DNA of 59,008 nt from CAYZRY01 sp964481005 (GTDB taxonomy: Bacteria; Bacillota_I; Bacilli_A; RF39; UBA660), in the NCBI GenBank assembly GCA_964481005.1, contig CAYZRY010000004.1:1-59008 (forward strand). Direction: 5' to 3'. Both the position numbers and the translations under genes were made by a program. Positions within the stretch are counted from its first letter, which is position 1. Each line of letters opens with the position of its first letter. The notes beneath the pieces were generated by a model that saw only the letters and a program-made list of their open reading frames with translations, was not told the DNA's origin and searched no databases. Shown one piece after another: positions 57,745 through 59,008 of this stretch.

Positions 57745-59008
57745 TTACGATAACCAGCAAGAGTAGTAACTTGTGCAAACTTGTGCTCCGTATCTGGCTT
57801 CGAGTGTCCACGTTGTACATCCCAAAATATGAGAGGCGTCATTACATTTTATAAACGGCCAATCAGATGGACATATATAAGTTTGACCTGCTAATTCAAT
57901 AGGCACTAAACACCTTTGATTATAACCAATTATCGGAGAATCGTAAGAAGCACACCCACAGGCGCTGTGCGTACCCCAATATTTAACTGTATATGCTCCC
58001 GAATATCTCGTTGCAGCATTTCCGGCGACATCAACACAATATTTTGATGTAGTTTGACCATTACCTGTATAAAACGTAGTGCTTCCAACAGCAGTTCCAG
58101 ATACACCGGACAATGCATCATTACAAGTTCCACTGACCACGAGAGGTGTAGAGTAAAAACTGTATCCAGATACCGGATACTTATCTGTTGTCCAACTAAC
58201 CCACGGTGCTGTTTTATCTATATATGTGTTATGCGTGTTAGTACAAGCTTTTGTATTACCTGCTTTATCCGATATAGTTATTGTTAAACTTTGTGTTTTT
58301 GCTTCAGCAGTTGCTGTCGTAGCAAATGTTGATGAAGTACATCCACTGTTAGCGTCACTACAAGCTACATTAACTGATACATTTGTGTTTAACCAAGTCG
58401 TTCTTCCTCCGCCCACAGCTCCACAGACAGGCGCGACCGCATCTACGTAAACTGTGTTAGAACACGATACAGTTCTTCCGGCATTATCTTGAACATAACC
58501 ATACCACTTAGCTCCGGCTGCCGCAGTATTTACTTGGCTACCTGTTGCTAAAGTATTATATGTTGCTGTCGTCGATGTGGTTAGACCATAAGCCTTAACT
58601 CCACTTATTGAATCTGCTCTAGTTAAATTAACTGTCGCCGGGCTAGATTTAAGCCAGCCATTTGTACCTGCTGTTCCTGTAAACGAGACCGAACACGTTG
58701 GATTTGTCTTATCAAGTTTTACAGTGAGTGAACAAACCCCTTCATTTCCGGCATTATCTTTTACAATACCGCGCCACGTAACACCTGTTGTTGCTGTACT
58801 TTCGGTGGCTGTTGCCAAATTATTATACGCAGCTGTTGTCCTTGCTAGACCAAATGCCGCTACACCACTGGTTACATCATTTCTAGTTAATGTCATAGGG
58901 ATATCTACAATATACCAACTATTTAAGCCTGTTGGCGCTGCATTTGCAGCTAACGTACATGTCGGTTTTGTCGCATCCTTTTTAAAGGTAACGCTACATA
59001 CTCCTTCA
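57745..59008 (-). CDS. large cell-surface protein with Ig-like repeats and Cys-rich end, 5' part missing
   Basis: The frame is open to the window edge, so at least 420 C-terminal residues are seen and the start lies outside. Two ~95-residue repeats carry WRGIVKDNAGNEGVCS / KWYGYVQDNAGRTVSCS, a VDKTNPTC-type linker and a TRNDVTSGVAAFGL / TRADSISGVKAYGL strand; two further shorter repeats follow. These are bacterial Ig-like modules, with a Cys pair at each domain border. The last ~75 residues (THSACGCASY ... SYYSCWLS) hold eight Cys and no LPxTG or membrane anchor. Sequence looks less AT-rich and richer in Thr/Ala than its neighbours. Probably an adhesin or glycan-binding protein; anchoring is unknown. 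Confidence 0.8.
   Translation of the reverse strand, partial: EGVCSVTFKKDATKPTCTLAANAAPTGLNSWYIVDIPMTLTRNDVTSGVAAFGLARTTAAYNNLATATESTATTGVTWRGIVKDNAGNEGVCSLTVKLDKTNPTCSVSFTGTAGTNGWLKSSPATVNLTRADSISGVKAYGLTTSTTATYNTLATGSQVNTAAAGAKWYGYVQDNAGRTVSCSNTVYVDAVAPVCGAVGGGRTTWLNTNVSVNVACSDANSGCTSSTFATTATAEAKTQSLTITISDKAGNTKACTNTHNTYIDKTAPWVSWTTDKYPVSGYSFYSTPLVVSGTCNDALSGVSGTAVGSTTFYTGNGQTTSKYCVDVAGNAATRYSGAYTVKYWGTHSACGCASYDSPIIGYNQRCLVPIELAGQTYICPSDWPFIKCNDASHILGCTTWTLEARYGAQVCTSYYSCWLS

Overview
The window is AT-rich chromosomal DNA from a low-GC Gram-positive bacterium. Gene content and order (S10-spc-alpha ribosomal cluster, then ECF-like genes-truA-rplM-rpsI; rsmC/ybxB-rpoB-rpoC-rpsL-rpsG-fusA-tuf; secG-rnr-smpB-ssrA; cdaA-cdaR) are those of Firmicutes/Bacilli. 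UGA is a stop here (ends of secY, map, rsmC and the EcfT-like gene), so this is not a code-4 Mollicute. Very short intergenic spaces, a shortened tmRNA tag, no rpmD, no S-layer or spore genes and several eroded enzymes suggest a small-genome, host- or gut-associated uncultured Bacilli lineage (RF39-like is my guess, not shown by the sequence).

Layout. 1-3.8 kb: partial tRNA-Trp, a membrane-embedded XRE regulator, an HtrA protease and an Abi_2/HEPN abortive-infection gene. 3.8-4.8 kb: zinc-dependent phospholipase C-like protein on the + strand. 4.9-8.8 kb: rpsI, rplM (with leader), truA and three overlapping ECF-transporter-like genes whose ATPase motifs have decayed. 8.9-11.3 kb: a short-chain dehydrogenase and a proline-rich membrane protein. 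11.3-25.4 kb: one long minus-strand ribosomal operon from rpsJ to rplQ including secY, adk, map, infA and rpoA, lacking rpmD (L30). 25.6-30.5 kb: CtpA protease, a lysine-rich membrane protein with a thioredoxin-like end, CdaR, the CdaA cyclic-di-AMP synthase and a small membrane protein. 30.6-33.2 kb (+): a DHHW/MBOAT pair for O-acylation of a surface polymer. 33.2-38 kb: Nudix hydrolase, tRNA-Thr, an Ig-like membrane protein, CTP synthase with a lost glutaminase cysteine, Psd and PssA for phosphatidylethanolamine synthesis. 38.1-42.5 kb: tmRNA, SmpB, CapA-like protein, RNase R, SecG. 42.6-44.7 kb (+): FemAB-like transferase and a FabG-like reductase. 44.8-57.7 kb: tuf, fusA, rpsG, rpsL, a pilin-like gene, rpoC, rpoB and rsmC. 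57.7 kb to the end: the 3' part of a large cysteine-rich Ig-repeat surface protein.

Functionally the window holds most of the translation and transcription core, ribosome rescue (tmRNA, SmpB, RNase R), protein export (SecY, SecG), extracytoplasmic proteolysis (HtrA, CtpA), envelope building (FemAB, MBOAT/DHHW, CapA, Psd/PssA) and c-di-AMP signalling. Promoters fall into two groups: near-consensus -35/-10 pairs with 17-bp spacers and extended -10 (TGnTATAAT) promoters with poor -35 boxes. Terminator hairpins often include the stop codon of the gene they end.

Most notable: (i) the ECF module with a Walker-less EcfA2-like partner; (ii) CTP synthase with Cys to Gly in the glutaminase site, preceded by a leader that can form two mutually exclusive hairpins around the Shine-Dalgarno; (iii) ribosomal protein S12 with Ile at the streptomycin-related Pro90 position; (iv) missing L30, an acidic tail on L3, and a tmRNA tag ending in Phe-Ala. 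No CRISPR array, insertion sequence, rRNA or origin was seen. No gene-free stretch exceeds 300 bases apart from the tmRNA gene.
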